64,000 nucleotides of DNA from Gymnopilus junonius (GCA_015501075.1 JADNYJ010000002.1:744001-808000), one strand, 5' to 3'. Positions 32,451 to 45,067 are shown, numbered from the stretch's first letter. The notes: generated by a model from the sequence alone, not told the origin. Translations and numbers: made by a program.

Positions 32451-33792
32451 ATGGACAATCGCGTATCTGCCGCTGAATCTGCTAAGTCGTTCATCGCTGG
32501 TGGCTTCGGAGGAGTTGCCGCGGTTCTTGTTGGTGGGTTCCTCCGTTTCGCACGTTAAGCCAGTCAATATCGATAATTTAGGAACTTAGGCCATCCCTTT
32601 GATTTGACGAAAACGAGGTTGCAAACTGCCCCACCCGGAACGTATAAAAACGCGATCGACGTGGTGAAGAAAACCCTTGCACAGGATGGTATCACAGGGT
32701 ATGTCGTTAGCAGTCATTCTTGGCTTGGTTTTAAGTAACACTGGCGTAGGATGTATCGTGGTATTGTACCCCCTTTACTAGGAGTCACCCCCATTTTCGC
32801 CGTTTCTTTCTGGGTACAACATCTTTTGTCTCTTCCTGAGAGTGATTCACTTACAGAAGTTCGTTTACTCTAGGCCTATGATGCATCGAAGCAATTGATC
32901 TTTGCTTTGACCCCGAAAAGGACCTCGGAGTCGCTGTCCACAGCTGAACTTGCCACAGCCGGATTTCTTTCAGCTATCCCCACCACGTTGGTCACTGCAC
33001 CTGTAGAGCGTGCTAAAGTGTTGCTCCAGGTAATGACTGGTCAATTAATATTCATGCCCAGAATGTCCTCATAACTTCCATGCGCTCTAGGTCCAAGGTC
33101 AAGCAGGCTCACAAACAAAGTATAAGGGTGTTACCGATGTGTTGAAACATTTATACAAGGAAGGTGGTATTAAAAGCATATTCCGTGGTACAGGTGCTAC
33201 ATTAGCTCGCGATGGTCCTGGAAGTGCAGCGTATGTTCCTTGAAGGTCCGGGAAGAGCATACAAGGCTTATTCTTTCTTCCTCACAGGTATTTTGCGGCA
33301 TATGAGGTCACCAAAAAAGCGTTGACGCCAGCAGGATCCTCGCCCTCGGAGCTTAATTTAGGTGCTATCATCTTTGCTGGAGGTGCTGCCGGTGTGGCCA
33401 TGTGGGCCTTGGCTATTCCTCCTGATGTGTGTCAAACCATTTCTCCGTACAGATTCAGTGGCCAATGATAATTCTGAGGATCTAGGTACTTAAGTCAAGA
33501 ATACAGTCTGCGCCGTCCGGAACATACAACGGATTGTTGGACTGCGCTCGCAAGACGATCGCCGCTGACGGAGTGCGCGCTCTCTGGAAGGGATTCGGAC
33601 CTGCCATGGCCCGGGTATGCATGTGCTACAGCTTCGTCGTTCCCTTTTAGCTGACCACACGTTACAGGCTTTCCCTGCAAATGCCGCGACATTCGTTAGT
33701 TGTTTTCTCTCCTCGTTTTAATACCTCATCTGACTACTTTTTCTCAGCTTGGAGTTGAGGCTTCCAGAAAAATGTTAGATGGCCTTTTCTGA
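32451..33792 (+). CDS. Mitochondrial carnitine/acylcarnitine-type carrier
   Basis: Mitochondrial carrier family with all three repeats. Start MDNRVSAAESAKSFIAGGFG at 32451. The first signature is HPFDLTKTRLQT, with GTYKNAIDVVKKTLAQDGI and MYRGIVPPLLGVTPIFAVSF. The second is APVERAKVLLQVQGQ, with YKGVTDVLKHLYKEGGIKSI and FRGTGATLARDGPGSAAYFA. The third is IPPDVLKSRIQSAPSGTY, with ALWKGFGPAMARAFPANAAT and FLGVEASRKML. Combined with LARDGPGSAAYF this points to the SLC25A20 carnitine/acylcarnitine group, which carries acyl groups into mitochondria for beta-oxidation. A 27-nt exon (AFPANAATF) sits before the last exon. Stop TGA at 33790-33792. Substrate assignment within the carrier family is by motif only. 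Confidence 0.9.
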
Positions 33793-34051
33793 AATGTGCG
33801 ACGTGGAAGGTCAGAGGAGTAGCTTTTCATTCATGTTCGGTAGGCGTCATCCATTTTGGCTTACCCATTTTGGTCGGAATAGGTTATACCTCTTCGCTGC
33901 TATGGCTTTATATATCTCGTATACCAGTCGGGAACATTCCGTGCTATCCAATATTGGAATCGAATTAACTTCCTTTTCGTGCTATAAGATACAACAATGA
34001 TATATTCTAGATCAAGCATCATCAGTCTTATGTTTATATGCATCCACAAAT

Positions 34052-36016
34052 TTATATCCAGCTGGATGGAATCTCCAAGACAGTATTACCCCAATCTGAG
34101 AGTCTGCCTTCCTCCCAATCTTCCACATACGAAAGCCCAGCGCTTCCCCGGCGACCCTCTTCGATCCTGAGCCTCTTTTCAGCATCACACCAAAATAAAA
34201 CCCAGTTTCCCATGCGTAAATGGCCACTACTTCGCTCGAAGTACCATTTGTTGACCGGGTTATCCGAACGACTCCGCCAGACGAGGTCGCGACCCTCTCC
34301 TACGCCTCCTTTTCCGCCATTAGGGTTAGCAGAGAAAGGATGACCAAGGCCGTATGACTCGTCGTGCAAAGCAACCCAAAGAAAATCGACGGTGCCGTCA
34401 CCTTGATTACTAGGAAGGACAGCGAACTTATCAAGATAAGAAATGGTTCCTGAACCATTCGTGGCAGGCTCTTCGGTTACTATAGCTGCACCTGCGTAGT
34501 CCCCTGCAATGATAACGAAGTCAAGCACCTTCGAGAGTCGGGAGTAGAACGCGTCCTGGTCCAGATTCCGCTTAAAAGATTGCTCAAGCAGCGTAGTCAT
34601 TTTTATCCTGTCAATGTCATCCACGGACCGCAGGACCTGAATGGGTAGACCGCGCCTCAAGAGCGTTGGTGTATGAGCTGTGAGTTTCCTGTTACCCTGC
34701 AAAAGAGCGTGAGGAAGACTGGAGCTGACTGCTGGTTTGTTCGTGATGAGGTTTCCTATCAATGAGCTGGGAGACTTGTGAGAGACCATGATGGCAGACG
34801 AGGTGGCGGGCATGTACTGAAGGCAAGTGCGGGCTAGCGCGAGGTTGGATAAGGAAGAGGGATTAGATTGTGACCACTTCGGGTCGAAGGTGTCATGTAT
34901 GTGCTGATATTCAGAATCAAGGTTGATCAGTAGGTGAGGAAATCCAGAGCGGGCGTATGAGGGGACACCGCCATTCCGATCTATGATCATAAGCCGAAGC
35001 GGTGTGAGATCCACTTCATCACTGAACTTGACCTGGCCATCCTCTGCACCGGCTCCGGTATGTTTTCCGACAGAGGATGCTTCAGCCATCCCACCAGCTA
35101 GACTTGCAATAACATCGTTGGCGTCGACACGAACAGACCGGCAGAAGGAATCCAGGGCAAAAGGTGCGATAACGGGGATTTCACCAGAGCTAAGGGCAGA
35201 ACGAATGGGTATAAGGTCGGATGGGAGGGTATGGGCTTCGGGGGGTTCAAAGGTAGGATCTGAAAGAGCATCATCTCCGGGCTTTGGGCCGAGCCTAACC
35301 ACAGCACCGACAACTGGTCGAGCTTTCGAGCCCTGCTTTTCAAGATTTGTTACGATGCGCATCGTCTCGTCGATGATCGCAGTACGTTCGTCCTGCTCCC
35401 CTCGGCGTGAATCATCGTTTTCTACGACGATGACACTAACCAGTCCGAGCTTTTCCAGATAAACCAGACCGCGGCATATACTGTCGAGCTGATTGTCCGT
35501 GAATGGGCCTTGAATTTTCACGAGGGCGGTACGCCTATAGACGGGGTTAAGTATGGAAGCTACGACCGGACTAGGTTTAGGTTGCGCCTGGACTACGGGT
35601 AGTAATTTGCTCGGTTGGGTGGAGAAATCTATTAGTGGGGCAGATTGTTGTACTTTTTTCTCGATGGAGGAAGAGGGTTGGGAGTGAGATCGAAGACCAA
35701 ATGAAGCAAGGTATGAACGAGTGTCCCTCAGAGAGGGGTTTGTCCGTAAGATGGACAGAATAAAATCCTAGGCCAATCGACATGGTAAGCAAGGATCAGA
35801 AGGCCATACAAGTAAGACATACATTTTCCGCAGGTGGGGCATCATCAGCTGGTTCTGGGGGAGGTTTCCTGGTACCGCGCAGAGTCTGAAGAAGCAAGGT
35901 GAGGTGAGTCATACCGACAGAGGGGTAACGGGACAAACAGCATAGAAGGCCTTGAAAGTATCGGAGCGCTGAGACCTGAGAACACGGGAGAAAGACGAAG
36001 GGCTATGAGGAATCAT
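34052..36016 (-). CDS. ARG2: N-acetylglutamate synthase (amino-acid acetyltransferase), mitochondrial
   Basis: Catalyses the first step of arginine synthesis, acetylating glutamate in mitochondria. I start it at ATG 36016: MIPHSPSSFSRVLRSQRSDT looks like a presequence, and a 53-nt intron (donor gtttgt, acceptor cttcttcag) joins it to TLRGTRKPPPEPADDAPPAE. A second intron precedes DFILSILRTNPSLRDTRSYL, the fungal NAGS N-terminal signature. The rest is one long exon: amino-acid-kinase-like half (KIQGPFTDNQLDSICRGLVY, VVGAVVRLGPKPGDDAL) and the C-terminal acetyltransferase domain with LDKFAVLPSNQGDGTVDFLW, RDLVWRSRSDNPVNKWYFER and SSGHLRMGNWVLFWCD. Stop at 34052-34054. A start at 35912 (MTHLTLLLQTLRG) is the alternative. 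Confidence 0.9.
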
Positions 36017-36646
36017 GGCTGGGAGGGGTCTGGGTGGGGAACCATGGGGCGCAGAAGAGGCTCGTTTTATGCAAACCTGCGAGCATTCCTTTTTTCTATC
36101 TGATAAGATAATAAATGAATCCCGATCGTAGTCCGATCACACTCCTGACCTGTGAGCGCAGTATGTTTACTTCATATCCGTCCTATTACATCTCAAACGG
36201 CAGTCTCAAAACCCTCGCCAATGGCCTTTGCATCGCCCATCACAAGTTGTCATAATGACTTCTCATTTCCACCGAAGTTTAACGCTATTGGATACTATTT
36301 TGTGCAACGTGCATCCCTTGCCCTCTACCCGCACAGGCAGGCCGCAGCTTGTGCAGGGTGTCCCATGTTCTTTGCATGTTCTCCATCTCGCCATTCCATC
36401 AGGTTTGTTCGCACTTATCCGATGAATCAGACAACATCTATGAAGATCTCGTCATCTGCGCAACATCGGCTATTGGCCCGTTGTGGAAGCACGTTTCGAT
36501 TGAATCATTGATATTCGCTGAGGGATTTCATCCATTCGTCAAACTTGGAGTATTTCTAATTTCTACTAAAGCACTAGCAGCCTGTATTCTCTGCATTCAG
36601 ACTGCAGATTGCGCTTCGCTTGCGTCAGCCGTAAATTTTTCCGAAG
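36017..36646. other. 630-bp intergenic region
   Basis: Lies between the N-acetylglutamate synthase start and the F-box gene end, both minus strand. It should contain the synthase promoter. A plus-strand ORF at 36152-36511 has no recognisable domain and poor codon bias, and I do not call it. No repeat or RNA gene seen. Confidence 0.4.
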
Positions 36647-38285
36647 TTATGAGAAACTCACGCCAACTATTATGATATGATCTTCACTGCATAGTACAGT
36701 GCACTGATCGTGAGCGTCATCTAAAATAATACTTTGTGAGCGAAATGGAAGAGAAGCATCAACATCGGGCAATGCATTGCTGGTTCTGAATCCAACGGGC
36801 GCCTCAGCGGTCTCTGAGTCTGACTTCCTGTGTCTTCGGAGCGCCAGCTGATTGAAATCAAATAAGCGCGCCGAATACCCAAAATTTCCCCTGGGAAGAC
36901 GTTCGGAAATGACAAACTTCGTTCCATAGACATAGCAAACCCATACATCGGAGGGATACTGTTTCGTGTACAGCATTCTGGTTTTCCTTGGAATCCAAGT
37001 AGCCCAACTATGCATATTGTCTGCTTTGTCAACGAAGAACAACAGATAGGCAGACGGTATGAAATGGATGAGAGATCTGGGACGACAATTCACCGACAGC
37101 CAGAAAGTCACTACGATTATAAATTTCGCTGGATCCTGCGAAAAGGGGACGGAGGAACCTTCAGGCTGAGAAATGGGCCCAGGATCACAACGTATGTCGA
37201 TGCTAGTGATAAAGCCTGCCCTTTCCAGCTCATGATATTGAAATTCGCAGGAGTTCGTCGCATCAAAAAATTTTGTTTTTCAGGTGATTCTTTCCTGAAG
37301 TTGATCGCAGAAAGGACTGGACGTGGATCGCATATCAAGACCCAAGTATCCGATAGAAACGAGAATGACAAAATATCATCACTGAAAATGTCCTGAAGTA
37401 GTTTTAACAGGACGTTTTGGAAGAGACTGAATTGTTCACCATTAACAACAAGCCCGTTGTCCATTCCATATAGCAAGTTCATTCTCTCCAAATGAGGCAG
37501 GGCTAAATAGAATTCCAAGGAGACTCCCCGAGATCTGTATTGTGTAAGAGATAGTATTGTCTCTTACTTGTTGCGGGTATGTCCTCAAATGAACGCGGTA
37601 TATAAGGGAAGTGTCTGAAAGCGCCCTGCGCAGCGATTTCAGCGAGATGTTCCTGATGGACGAGTAGTTCTCACCAACTGGACTCTCAATCAAAACGAGG
37701 AGGTTTTGCGAGGGGTCCATGGCAAAGTCGCGCACTATTACGCCGAAGTTACCCAGGGTCCATTCCCTTTCTTCTATGGACCACAAATCCGAAGGAAGTT
37801 GATTGAAGATAATTGTATCGTCCTGTGCTTTGAGCCAGGACACCTCCATAAAGTTCCCAGAGGCCACCTTCACGCATGGGAATCTTTATTTCTCTGCTCC
37901 ATGACAGACGGTCCCAGGTGATTTGATGCTTCTTCAGGAGTTTAAGACGCTTAGCAGAGGAAATGAACGACCTTTTCCATCCCGTTGACTGGATACCGCT
38001 AGTTCGACGACGTATTGCAGCGAAGCCATTCCAGTTATCAACTCCCTGAACAGCGAACAGACCTGTTCGGCAAGGCCTGGAAGTAAGTAATGACACAAGA
38101 ACTGCGAGACAGAAACCAGATACCTGCACACATGTGAGTAGACTTTGGTAGTCCAAGTCTTCGAAGATGGTACTGTAGAGCTCAGGCGGTAAATTATTTG
38201 GCCTTGAAGTATGAGTTAAATGGTTCTGTGACGGGAGAGTGATGTGCCTATACGTGTTAGAATTTTGAACCACGGGCATAGACAT
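36647..38285 (-). CDS. F-box-like protein gene, reading frame broken (possible pseudogene)
   Basis: The N-terminus has an F-box-like motif: NNLPPELYSTIFEDLDYQSL then, across an intron, CVQ-VCSLFRELITGMASLQYV. F-box proteins recruit substrates to SCF ubiquitin ligases, and this layout (F-box, then a long beta-propeller-like C-terminus) is common in Agaricomycetes. The body shows SSAKRLKLLKKHQITWDRLS, WELYGGVLAQ, DDTIIFNQLPSDLWSIEERE, GLVVNGEQFSLF and VWVCYVYGTKFVISERLPRG / NFGYSARLFDFNQLAL. These blocks lie in different frames: one-base shifts are needed near 37,970, near 37,810 and near 37,460, with no credible introns there. It is either a decaying gene or a region with assembly indels. The stop taken is TAA at 36647-36649. 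Confidence 0.65.
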
Positions 38286-38612
38286 AGATCTAGAGAGTCA
38301 AAGGCGAAATGTAGGCGAGATTAATAATTAATTAAATGACGAAATGCCACATTCAATGCAAGAGTAGTACTTACATACTGGTGGCCGAGTCGAAGGTTCG
38401 GTAAGCGGCGAGCGCCAAGCGCGCCTCCAACTTTAATTGATCTCGTGATTGAAAGCTTGCCGCGGACTCGAGTCCCTTTGAGTCTTTGACTCTTCGAGCT
38501 TGAGAGTCACAACTCCATCGATTTCCTCTGGTCCAATCAGTCTTTTGTTCAGCCTATCTATCCTCCTAATCGAAATTACCAGTGTTCCGAATCGCTATTC
38601 ACTTTTTCGCTT
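38286..38612. promoter_or_regulatory. Divergent intergenic region
   Basis: 327 bp between the F-box-like (-) and UBE2O-type (+) start codons. It contains an inverted arrangement of CGAGT/ACTCG-type words around 38460-38500 and no exon. Presumed bidirectional promoter. Confidence 0.35.
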
Positions 38613-41600
38613 ATGCAAGTCCAATCACCGATGGGAACCAAGGTCGGTCTAATTGACTTGCCCTATTCCTGATATTTTAATGATTTTTCCAGCTATTCCA
38701 ACAAGACATTGTGCAAAAGATATCATCACCCGGTAACATTGGGATTGTCTTGGTCTGTCTTTGGTGATCCAAATATCAGGAAAGAACGGCTGCTTATCTT
38801 ACGCTTGCACTTTAGAGGTGTTGGCACGATGCTGAAGAAGTGCCTCCTGTTGTGCCCCATGTCGATCCTTTAATGCGACCCTTGTCATATGGCGAAGTTG
38901 GAGTTACCTTTATTTCTTCAGGAGGACAGCGGGAAATATTGCCGCAATCCGATCTTCATCTAGTGGATCGCGCCCTCCACCCAGGTGATTATTGCAAACG
39001 CTCTTTTGATGATGTACGGGCTGGCGTAGTCACCAATATTAAGGTTAAGGGGCGAATTTCTCATGCCATTAACGGAGCACAAGTTGAGGGGTGGCGTTTC
39101 CTACAAGATCTAGAAGACAGGGCAGACGCTGAAGTTGGCGATTACGTCGCCTTCGACGACTGGATAGGCCAAGTATGTGCCCGTTATATCGGACTAAACA
39201 TTTACTCATCGTAATCAAGATTATAGAGGTATGAACAGGATTAGCCTTTCTCTGGTGTTATTCATCCAGCATCCGACTTAGGTGTTTGATGAATCCATCA
39301 TCCAAGTCTCTAGCGGCCAGCTTGTTCGTCTTCCTGAAATGGGATCCCGGCTTACTGTCGGTGAAACGGGTACAGTCCGTCTATCCCATTGATGTTTATC
39401 CTAATTACTCTGCAGCTAAGTCATATTCAGAACATTCTTTCTCCCCAACTTAGTGCCACGCAAATTGGATCTCTGGGCCACAACGGCGGGAAGGACGTCG
39501 TGCTAGCAGTGAAACACAATACGTATGCAATTTCATGGTTGGCCGTCAATCAAGCTGTAAGTTGGTCTTGTGTTATGCTTTTCAACCTTAGTTGAGCTTT
39601 TTTTTCTAAGCTTGACATTGCTATCACTGAGAATAAATCACGGCCAAAACAATTTTGGTCAGGCGAAGACCTCGAAAAGCTTACGTTAGTTCGCGGCCAC
39701 TCCGATTTGGAAATGCGAGTCGGCGATCGCGTTTATCTGAAAGATACCACGGGGCTGCCATTTACAGAACACGGCAAGCAAGGCGACATGACGGGTGTGG
39801 TCCAAGTCCGTACATTCTTAGTTACAGAAACATCCACTGAGGTGGAAGTATTATGGCAAGACGGGACCAAGGAATCATTGAATGCTGTGGACGTTATTCC
39901 CTACCTTAATCCGGATGAATACGATTGCTGGTGAGTAGGTAAGAAACAGGCGCTTTGCTTATTTTCCGCTGAAGGATGTTTGCAGGCCTGGAGATCACGT
40001 TGTATTCAAGAACGAGGAAGAGAAACGCCCAGCTATAGTCCAGTCCGTCAATGCAGCTGAGAGGACAGCGTACATTCTTTTCCCCGATACAGGCAATATT
40101 GAACTAGCTTCCTTGCTTGAACTCGACGCTCACGGGAACTCTGATCACGATGCTAACAATCCACAGGCAGAATCATTTGGTGTTCGTCGGGGCGATTTCG
40201 TGTTTATCCATGCACTTGGCACGACCAATCGACTAGAGAACCCTAGGGTGCCGCGAATCGGTGAAATAGAGCCATGGGTGCGCGAAAATCCCTTTAGCCA
40301 TGGCGAATTGTCCGGATGGAGGAAAGAGTTGCAAGACATTGGATGTAGTATCGCAACTCGACGCACCTCTGACCACCTTCAAGAGAAGCTTATGCAACGT
40401 CCAATAACAGGAGACGGCAAGCTTTCGTGGTGTGGTGAAGTTACTGGAGTATGTGTTTATATATCTCTCGTGCAGCATCAAGTCTAACATCGCTGTCTAT
40501 GGCCTTACACAGCTTAATTTAAACGGAACTGTAGAAGTAACTCACCCTGATGGGACAGCCGCAACGTATTCGCTGGAAAGACTGACCCGGCTACACGATG
40601 GAATCGAACAATTGGAGGATGATGTCTGGGACGCCGGATCTGAGGACTACCACTCCTATAGCGATGATGATGACTGGGATATGGACACGGAAGGACAATC
40701 ACAAATACCATTAGATGATTATTGGGACATATCTTCTACAGGTGGAATTCGTGGGGACGATGACGCCAATGTTGAAGACCTGGAAGATGACGATGAGGCT
40801 GACCTTATGGAAGTAGACCAAGCCCTTTGGTCACCCGAAGCCGAGATACCTATTCCTGATACAAATGAGTCTAATATCCCCGACCTTCCAAGGTTTAAAA
40901 GCTCGAACCAGGAGGCTGACCCTCATCTCTCCGAAGTTTCTACACCAATGATTGAATACAACGAAGACGACGTCAAATGGAACAGATTTGAGATCTTGGC
41001 ATCTGCTCCGCCTGACCACGCTTTCTACTCATCCCCTCCGTCCCAACCTTCTAAGATATTTTTGGGAAGGATCTCGAGAGAATACCGGGTACTTCGTAGT
41101 AGTTTACCAGGTAGGTTCCTTCCGTCTACCAAAAGCCTTCTCTTTTTACCATACCTCTAGATTCTATTCTTGTTCGCGCGTATGAAGATCGGACAGATTT
41201 GCTTCGATGCCTGATCATTGGACCTGATAATACTCCATACCAGGATGCACCATTCGTGATCGACTGGATGCTAGATTCCAATTTCCCTCATAGCCCTCCA
41301 ATTGCCCACTTTTTAAGCTGGACAAACGGCAATGGAAGAGGTATGTTCGCTACCGTTTCCATTCACACTGACATATACTAATATCCACTGCTGTAACCAG
41401 TAAATCCGTAAGTATTCATGCCTGAGGTGATGTGCGTGCTTAATATTGTGTTCTTCGAAACAGAAACCTCTATGAGGAGGGTAAAGTTTGCCTGTCTATT
41501 CTCGGCACATGGTCGGGGGATAAAAACGAAATTTGGAGTGCGGCTCGCTCATCACTACTTCAAGCTTTTGTTTCAATACAAGGGTTGGTCCTTGTGAAGG

Positions 41601-42047
41601 AGCCGTACGTATCTGTGTGCTACCTCTTGTCGTTTGCTAAATCATGGCCGTCATAGATGGTTTTGCGAGCCTGCATATGATAAATTGAGAGGAACAGAGG
41701 AAGGCATAGTGAATAGGTGATATCCTTTCCGCATTGGCAATAGTATTTCTTACTAAACCATTATTTCCAGTCGATTGTACAGCGAAAAAGCTTATGTCTT
41801 GTCTCGTGGATTCGTCCGCCGCGCATTGGAAATCCCCTTGGGAGGGTTGGAAGCAGAGATCACACAACTATATCGGACTGGGCGACGCTTGCAGAAGGTC
41901 ATCGATGATGCCGAGCGACTTATACAGAAGAGCAAGGACAACGCAGAAATCGCCCCGGAAGATATCGATCTAGCAGTACCGAGGCTCTCTGCAGGTGGAA
42001 TAATCACACTGGAACGGACACTGGCCAAATTAAGGCGGTTACTTTAG
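38613..42047 (+). CDS. UBE2O-type hybrid E2/E3 ubiquitin-conjugating enzyme
   Basis: Start [10 protein letters not shown] at 38613, then [40 protein letters not shown] and [20 protein letters not shown]. Several SH3-like beta-barrel regions follow ([59 protein letters not shown]), as in UBE2O. After a long acidic linker ([20 protein letters not shown]) comes the C-terminal UBC domain: [59 protein letters not shown] with the catalytic Cys after GKV, and [18 protein letters not shown] helical tail ends [11 protein letters not shown] 42045-42047. UBE2O multi-monoubiquitinates orphaned or basic proteins such as unassembled ribosomal subunits. A 7-nt microexon (41401-41407) completes VNPN just before the catalytic Cys. 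The exact donor near 39,350-39,370 is uncertain. Confidence 0.9.
41401..41407 (+). other. 7-nt microexon in the UBC domain
   Basis: TAAATCC lies between ...ctgtaaccag and gtaagt. The preceding exon ends AGAG (41340) and the next starts AAACCTC (41464), giving Arg-Val-Asn-Pro-Asn-Leu-Tyr, the conserved run before the catalytic Cys. Confidence 0.8.
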
Positions 42048-42369
42048 AAACCCAACTAATTAATGTAGACTTTCATCTTCTTTCACCAAATACTGAAATA
42101 CCTACTTTTATGCAAACATCGCTCAAATAATACCTTACAATTCCATAGATCACACCCATTGATTTGATGCACGTTCTGTTTGTTCCTAGCTACATAAAAA
42201 TGGAAATGACGTTCTCAGAACGAGTTTCGAAAAGGAGAGAATAGGAGGAAGTGTCCAACACTAAGTAGAGGTAGGGGGTATTACATTAAAAATGCGAAAC
42301 GATCGGCGAAGACGAGATTTGACTCGCCCAAAATGGGATGCACTACATAATCTACGAACAACAGTCATT
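42048..42369. other. Convergent intergenic region
   Basis: 322 bp between the UBE2O-type stop (+) and the SKN1/KRE6 stop (-). AT-rich, presumably two facing 3' UTRs. No exon seen. Confidence 0.4.
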
Positions 42370-44951
42370 TTAACACTGGCCTAAAAACTTGTTCTTCGGG
42401 AAAGGTTGTCCAAAATCGTTCACCCAGGTCGTTAAGTTCGGGTTCGTGTAGGCCTCGATATACCTAAATAGTAAATGAGAATCGGAGGGTTGTCTGTCGG
42501 CAAATAGAACTTACTGATTGATATATGCTTGTGTGGGGAAATCTTTAGGATCACAACCAATGTTAACCGAATCTTTCGGCTGATACACTCGGATCCAGTC
42601 CACTCGCATTGTAGTAGGGAATGTCAAATGCTCAAGATCCACAACGCCAAAGTTCTCAGACATGCCGAGATTCATGATCAGATACTGAGAGAAAGCGTCA
42701 AAATGACATGGGGAACATCAAACTTTCTTCATACTTACCATAGGTTCTTGAGGAATTGGACGTGCCGAAATGTTGACGATCGGATCTGCTACCAATCCTG
42801 CAGCATTGATTGTCCAGGAGGGGACGGCATTGGCTATCCATGTGATGTACTAAGATAGAAAAGAAAGAGTGTGTCATCAGCTGTGAATAGTATACGCCTT
42901 CGAATCCTTAACTTACGGCATTATCGAATCCTGTTTGTTCAAGTACATGAGAAGACCGAAGGGATTGTAGAAAAGAAAAGAGACAAACCTGGCTTGTATT
43001 CGTATCCGTATGTTTCAAAGCATCCCTGCTCCAGTTCATAGCAGCCCTGGTCTGGGATTTTAGATGAGGTGAAAGAAAACCTTGGATAGATCGTTAAAAG
43101 CGACTGACTGGTAGTAGCAAGGGAAGACGTAGATTGCTGGAAGACGCCTCCGACATAGGGATTGAGGTACGTCGAAGTAAGATTCGGGATAGCTAGATTG
43201 TTCGAGTTGTTAAGCCAATGATATTCGTTATTGAAAGGCTAAGAATATCTCATTAGACGCATAGAGAAACAGGCCAGCCAAACTGCGCTTACAGCCCATT
43301 GTGCCGATTGTGACACCTGGCCAAACAAGGGGCCGTTTTGAACGAGACCACTTGTAATCTAAATAAGGAGTGAGAAAGGTCATTGATGAAAAAAAAAGAA
43401 GACAGGTGGACTTACAGTTGCTTCGAAAACATCAATTTCGGGAGCAGCTCGACCAACATAGGTGCCATCAGAATGAATAGGTCCTGGATGTGACTCTCCC
43501 GGGCAAGTGCACCTCGACAACCTTTGACCTGGCAAGAAGGACAGGGCCCCATTTTCCGTTGGATCACCGTTGATGGTAGCGGCGACTGGTTCACCACGGA
43601 ACGTCTGATTTGGAGCTGTGCCGACGTCGCAGGCATCATACGTGTAAGGCCACTTGACAGATGTCAGTATGAGTTCATCAACGGCATTATGGCAAACCTT
43701 ACCATCCCTTCCAAGCTAGCGCCATAGCCAGCTCGTCCTGTATGTAAAAATAGATGAGTATAAAAATAAATCACTAAAAATAGCGTCGTGGTAGTTACGG
43801 ACCCAAATTTCCCATGGACCACACTGCAGGCCACAATCCCGCTACATTGTTTGCACCGGGCAGCGAAACAGAAGCTTGCACAAGACCACCGGTGAAGCAA
43901 AATTTGTTCCACGTCGACATTAGACCACCTTGATAATTAAGACCGTGTGTTTGTTTAGCGGAAAGCGTAATTTCGAGTGCGCCATTCTTGGTGGTGATAG
44001 CGGCTGGATCATACCATTCCAAGTTATTGGTCTAAGTGGACGAAAAGACTGAACAGGGGAGAAAGAAAGGAGCCGGAAAATAGGACTTACCTGCCAATAG
44101 TGAAGATCCACTGCTTCCCAGTAGGGATCATCTCCTGGGTAGAAAGTCCGGCCGTCGGTATTGAACTCGTCGCTGAAGACGAGTTGCATCTCTGATGATG
44201 GATCATTGTAAGAGGGCAGTGAGTAAGCACTCTCGGGGGTTTCAAGATCAACGAGACCCCAATTTCCAATCATGCTGGGCACCTGAGATAATTTGACGGT
44301 GAATGTGACGATGCGGGATGTCGAGGACAACGTACTTGGCCGCTGGCATTGATCCCCCCCAAATTGAAGCCGCCTAATGTCGATTGTGTCCTGGTGGTAA
44401 AGTGGGAAATGAGGGGGTATCCAGCACTTGGGGAGAGACAGGTGAGCGCAAGGAAACGGATGAGGGGACTGTTGACGCACAAGAGAGCTAACAGTCCGGC
44501 ACAAAGCAATATGAGGCAACCAAGATTTGTAAAGCCTCGGTAGGTGAAGAAGTCCAAGCTACGATCGACTCTGCGGTCTCTACGTGGATCGGGATTATGA
44601 AGGTAGTCATCGGGCTCGGCGAAGTCTGGGGAGAGGTTGGAGCCCCAGGCGGCGGGGTCGGGAGAGAGGGAATACTGTCGAAGGGAAAGAATAAGAATGG
44701 GAGAGAGAGAGAAAGGATGGGCTGACTTTGTCAGAGACGGAATGAGCTACGGAAGGAGTCCTGTTGACACTGGCGCTGTAGGGGGTCTGGGGAAGGGAGT
44801 GAGCGCGGAAGGACGGCTGAAGCGGGAATGACCATACAAGGGAAGTGCGGCTGGGGTTAGGGGAGTACTGGATAAGATTGGTGACGGAAGGAGAGGGACT
44901 AGTTTGAGCGGGAAAATAACGGCGTTGTGCATTAGGGCCAAAGAACGACAT
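42370..44951 (-). CDS. KRE6: Beta-1,6-glucan synthesis-associated protein SKN1/KRE6 (GH16)
   Basis: Type II membrane protein of the secretory pathway needed for cell-wall beta-1,6-glucan. Start MSFFGPNAQRRYFP at 44951. The Ser/Pro-rich cytosolic N-terminus contains an intron (about 44680-44729) that joins SVSDK to YSLSPDPAAWGSNLSPDFAE. A membrane anchor (NLGCLILLCAGLLALLC) follows, then the GH16-like domain: EMQLVFSDEFNTDGRTFYPG, DDPYWEAVDLHYWQTNNLEW, NGALEITLSAKQTHGLNY, ASVSLPGANNVAGLWPAVWS and the catalytic-site motif APEIDVFEATI. Further on are PMYLIMNLGMSENFG and MRVDWIRVYQP. It ends NKFLGQC with TAA at 42370-42372. The glutamate pair spacing E-I-D-x-F-E is the family form. About 10 introns. 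Confidence 0.94.
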
Positions 44952-45067
44952 TAGAATACAGAAAATCAGAAAAGACAGTGCGCTGCACGAAGAATGAGAA
45001 CAACAGCTATTCCCTCCCAACTGCCAAAATTCACACTCCTGCTTAGTAAGCAGCGCAGTTACCACAA

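Noticed and set aside
35883..35911. A 29-nt intron (gtatga...ttcag) in the N-acetylglutamate synthase gene
   Set aside because: Too short for a spliceosomal intron here; a 53-nt intron with donor gtttgt and the same acceptor fits the size range and the frame.
36152..36511. Plus-strand ORF between the synthase and F-box genes
   Set aside because: No domain, low-complexity composition, not spliced to anything recognisable; looks like chance.
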